The notes under the pieces were generated by a model, which was not told the DNA's origin, searched no databases, and saw only the letters and a program-made list of their open reading frames with translations. Positions 62,200-64,000 of a stretch of 64,000 bases of DNA are shown piece after piece; the first letter of the stretch is position 1; every line of letters begins with the position of its first letter. The stretch comes from Arthrobacter sp. zg-Y238 (GTDB taxonomy: Bacteria > Actinomycetota > Actinomycetes > Actinomycetales > Micrococcaceae). Position numbers and translations under genes: made by a program. Location: assembly GCF_024385525.1 (NCBI RefSeq), contig NZ_JANFLU010000006.1, forward strand, positions 1 to 64,000, written 5' to 3'.

Positions 62200-64000
62200 G
62201 TGACAGATACCACTAGCCTGACTGCAGGCGTGGATTCAGCATCCGCCGGTTCAACCGGCGAGAACGCATCAAAGAGCGCAGGCCTTGCAGGCCTTAAGCT
62301 CGCGCAGCTCCAGGCGCTTGCCGGCCAGCTCGGCATCACCGGCGGTTCCCGCATGCGTAAGGGAGATCTGGTTACAGCCATCTCCAACCACCAGCGCGGC
62401 GGCGCAGTAGCCGACCGGCCGGTCCGCGGTTCCCGCGGCGAGGCAGGCGACGACGCAGCCAAGGGTGCCTCGGCGCCCGAGAAGGCGGCAGCAGCACCCG
62501 CGGAGCAGACCGGCGAGGCCGAAACGACCCGCCCTACGCGTACCCGTAACCGCAACCGGCGTGCAGCCAGTGACGGCGTCGTCACTTCCGCTCCCGCGGA
62601 AACTGCAGCGGCCGAGGCACCGGCACCCGCCGCCTCGCCCGAAGCAGAGACGGCTCCCGCCCGGAACCGCGAGGCACGCGAAGACAACGGACGCGAAGAG
62701 GGCCAGCGCGAGCGCGGCAACCGCCGCAGCCGCAACCGCCGCAGCGACTCCAACGAGTCCAACGGCACGGTCAGCAACGCTTCCTCCGAGGCACCTGCAG
62801 AGGACGCCTCCAGCAACGGTGCTGCCAACAACAACAGTGCTGCCAACAACAACGGTGCTGCTTCCAGCAACGGCGTTGCCAACGGCGCCGAGACCCGGAC
62901 CCAGGGCGACGACGAGCGCGGCGAACGCCGTGAGCGCCGTGACCGCAACCGTTCGGACCGCGACAACGGCGGCAACCGGGATCGCGACAATAACCGCGAC
63001 AACGGCGGCAACCGCGAGAACAACCGGGACCGCGACAACAACCGCGACAACGGCGGCAACCGCGAGAACAACCGCGACCGCGACAACAACCGCGACGACA
63101 GCGACGAGAACGGGCGCGGGCGCAACCGCCGCAACCGGAACCGCAACGAGCGTAATGACCGCAACGACCGCGGTGACCGGAACGATCGTTTCCGCGACCG
63201 CAACGAGCGCCGCCGCAACCGCAACCAGAACCCCGAGGTCGACGACGTCGAGGTCACCGAAGACGACGTCCTGCTGCCCGTAGCCGGCATCCTCGACGTC
63301 CTGGAAAACTACGCCTTCGTACGGACTTCCGGTTACCTGCCGGGCCCGAACGATGTCTACGTTTCCCTCGCCCAGGTGAAGAAGTACAACCTGCGCAAGG
63401 GCGACGCCGTCGTCGGCGCCATCCGCGCCCCGCGTGAAGGCGAAAACCAGGGTGGAAACCAGCGCCAGAAGTTCAACGCACTGGTCCGCCTCACCTCCGT
63501 CAACGGCAAGCCCGCCGAGGACAACAAGGACCGCGTGGAGTTCTCCAAGCTGGTTCCGCTGTACCCCTCCGAGCGCCTGCGCCTGGAGACGTCCGCCAAG
63601 GTGATCGGCCCGCGTGTCATTGACCTCGTGGCACCGATCGGCAAGGGCCAGCGCGGCCTCATCGTTTCCCCGCCGAAGGCCGGAAAGACGCTGATCCTGC
63701 AGGCAATTGCCAATGCGATCACGATCAACAATCCTGAGGTCCACCTCATGATGGTCCTCGTGGACGAGCGTCCCGAAGAAGTTACGGACATGCAGCGCAC
63801 GGTCAAGGGCGAGGTCATTGCCTCCACCTTCGACCGCCCCGCCGATGACCACACCACCGTCGCTGAACTCGCCATCGAGCGCGCCAAGCGCCTGGTGGAA
63901 ATGGGCAACGACGTCGTGGTGCTGCTTGACTCCATGACCCGCCTGGGACGTGCCTACAACCTGGCCGCTCCGGCGTCGGGCCGTATCCTCTCCGGCGGTG
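62200..64000 (+). CDS. rho: Transcription termination factor Rho (partial, cut at window end)
   Basis: The first 600 residues of Rho; the stop lies beyond the window. The N-terminal helical region (LAQLQALAGQLGITGGSRMRKGDLVTAI) is followed by an unusually long disordered insertion (about 85-345) rich in Arg, Asn, Asp and Gly, with repeated DRDNNRDNGGNREN-type blocks (about 270-310). The RNA-binding OB domain has VENYAFVRTSGYLPGPNDVYVSLAQVKK (split here), and the ATPase part shows the P-loop PPKAGKTLILQAI and VLVDERPEEVTDMQR with DSMTRLGRAYN. Such insertions occur in actinobacterial Rho. GTG 62200 has AAGGA six bases upstream. Confidence 0.95.
   Translation, partial: MTDTTSLTAGVDSASAGSTGENASKSAGLAGLKLAQLQALAGQLGITGGSRMRKGDLVTAISNHQRGGAVADRPVRGSRGEAGDDAAKGASAPEKAAAAPAEQTGEAETTRPTRTRNRNRRAASDGVVTSAPAETAAAEAPAPAASPEAETAPARNREAREDNGREEGQRERGNRRSRNRRSDSNESNGTVSNASSEAPAEDASSNGAANNNSAANNNGAASSNGVANGAETRTQGDDERGERRERRDRNRSDRDNGGNRDRDNNRDNGGNRENNRDRDNNRDNGGNRENNRDRDNNRDDSDENGRGRNRRNRNRNERNDRNDRGDRNDRFRDRNERRRNRNQNPEVDDVEVTEDDVLLPVAGILDVLENYAFVRTSGYLPGPNDVYVSLAQVKKYNLRKGDAVVGAIRAPREGENQGGNQRQKFNALVRLTSVNGKPAEDNKDRVEFSKLVPLYPSERLRLETSAKVIGPRVIDLVAPIGKGQRGLIVSPPKAGKTLILQAIANAITINNPEVHLMMVLVDERPEEVTDMQRTVKGEVIASTFDRPADDHTTVAELAIERAKRLVEMGNDVVVLLDSMTRLGRAYNLAAPASGRILSGG

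Overview
The window looks like a core-plus-accessory stretch of chromosome from a high-GC actinobacterium, most likely Arthrobacter or a close relative in the Micrococcaceae. Reasons: strong G/C third-position bias, many GTG starts and ATGA/GTGA overlaps, a fused E2/E1 2-oxoglutarate decarboxylase (kgd), a SigH/RsrA thiol-stress pair, a 24-residue bL37 ribosomal protein gene, a DUF222/HNH protein and a Rho factor with a long Arg/Asn/Asp-rich insertion. The genus is an inference from gene content, not a database match.

Layout. 0-2.5 kb: DUF1269 protein and a GH13 alpha-glucosidase. 2.5-8.4 kb: a leftward run doxX-like, aroA, rsgA, hisN, methyltransferase and a GCS2-type ligase. 8.5-9.8 kb: sigH-rsrA behind a matching SigH-type promoter, then bL37. 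9.9-16.3 kb: acyl-CoA dehydrogenase and MarR regulator (divergent), then a leftward valine-catabolism set mmsA, 3-hydroxyisobutyryl-CoA hydrolase, mmsB, enoyl-CoA hydratase. 16.4-22.7 kb: a complete peptide-type ABC importer whose DppB-like permease carries an extra membrane domain. 22.9-27.4 kb: a GDSL-fold protein lacking its nucleophile, and kgd. 27.9-33.5 kb: two tandem CNNM/CorC membrane proteins, then znuA-znuC-znuB with a Zur-like operator and a convergent zur.

33.7-41.9 kb: MBL hydrolase, rhodanese sulfurtransferase, HIT protein, HrpA helicase, WYL regulator, a 47-residue membrane protein and a GlxA-type AraC regulator. 42-49 kb: an SDR-MaoC pair facing a TetR-livGFHM-binding-protein cluster; three near-identical palindromes link the two arms as a probable regulon. 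49.2-52 kb: DUF6176 protein, tRNA-Arg(CCG), DUF222/HNH protein. 52.2-55.1 kb: a three-gene flavinylation cluster (FMN-binding lipoprotein, ApbE, NqrB/RnfD-like membrane domain fused to a ferredoxin reductase module), probably an extracytosolic electron-transfer route. 55.3-61.8 kb: argS, lysA, hom, thrC, thrB, the aspartate-family amino-acid operon. 61.8-64 kb: a structured leader and the 5' part of rho, cut by the window edge.

The most interesting items are the flavinylation cluster, the TetR regulon linked by shared operators, the SigH autoregulatory promoter with two possible translation starts, the enlarged DppB permease, and the catalytically altered GDSL protein beside kgd. No transposon, prophage or CRISPR array was seen.
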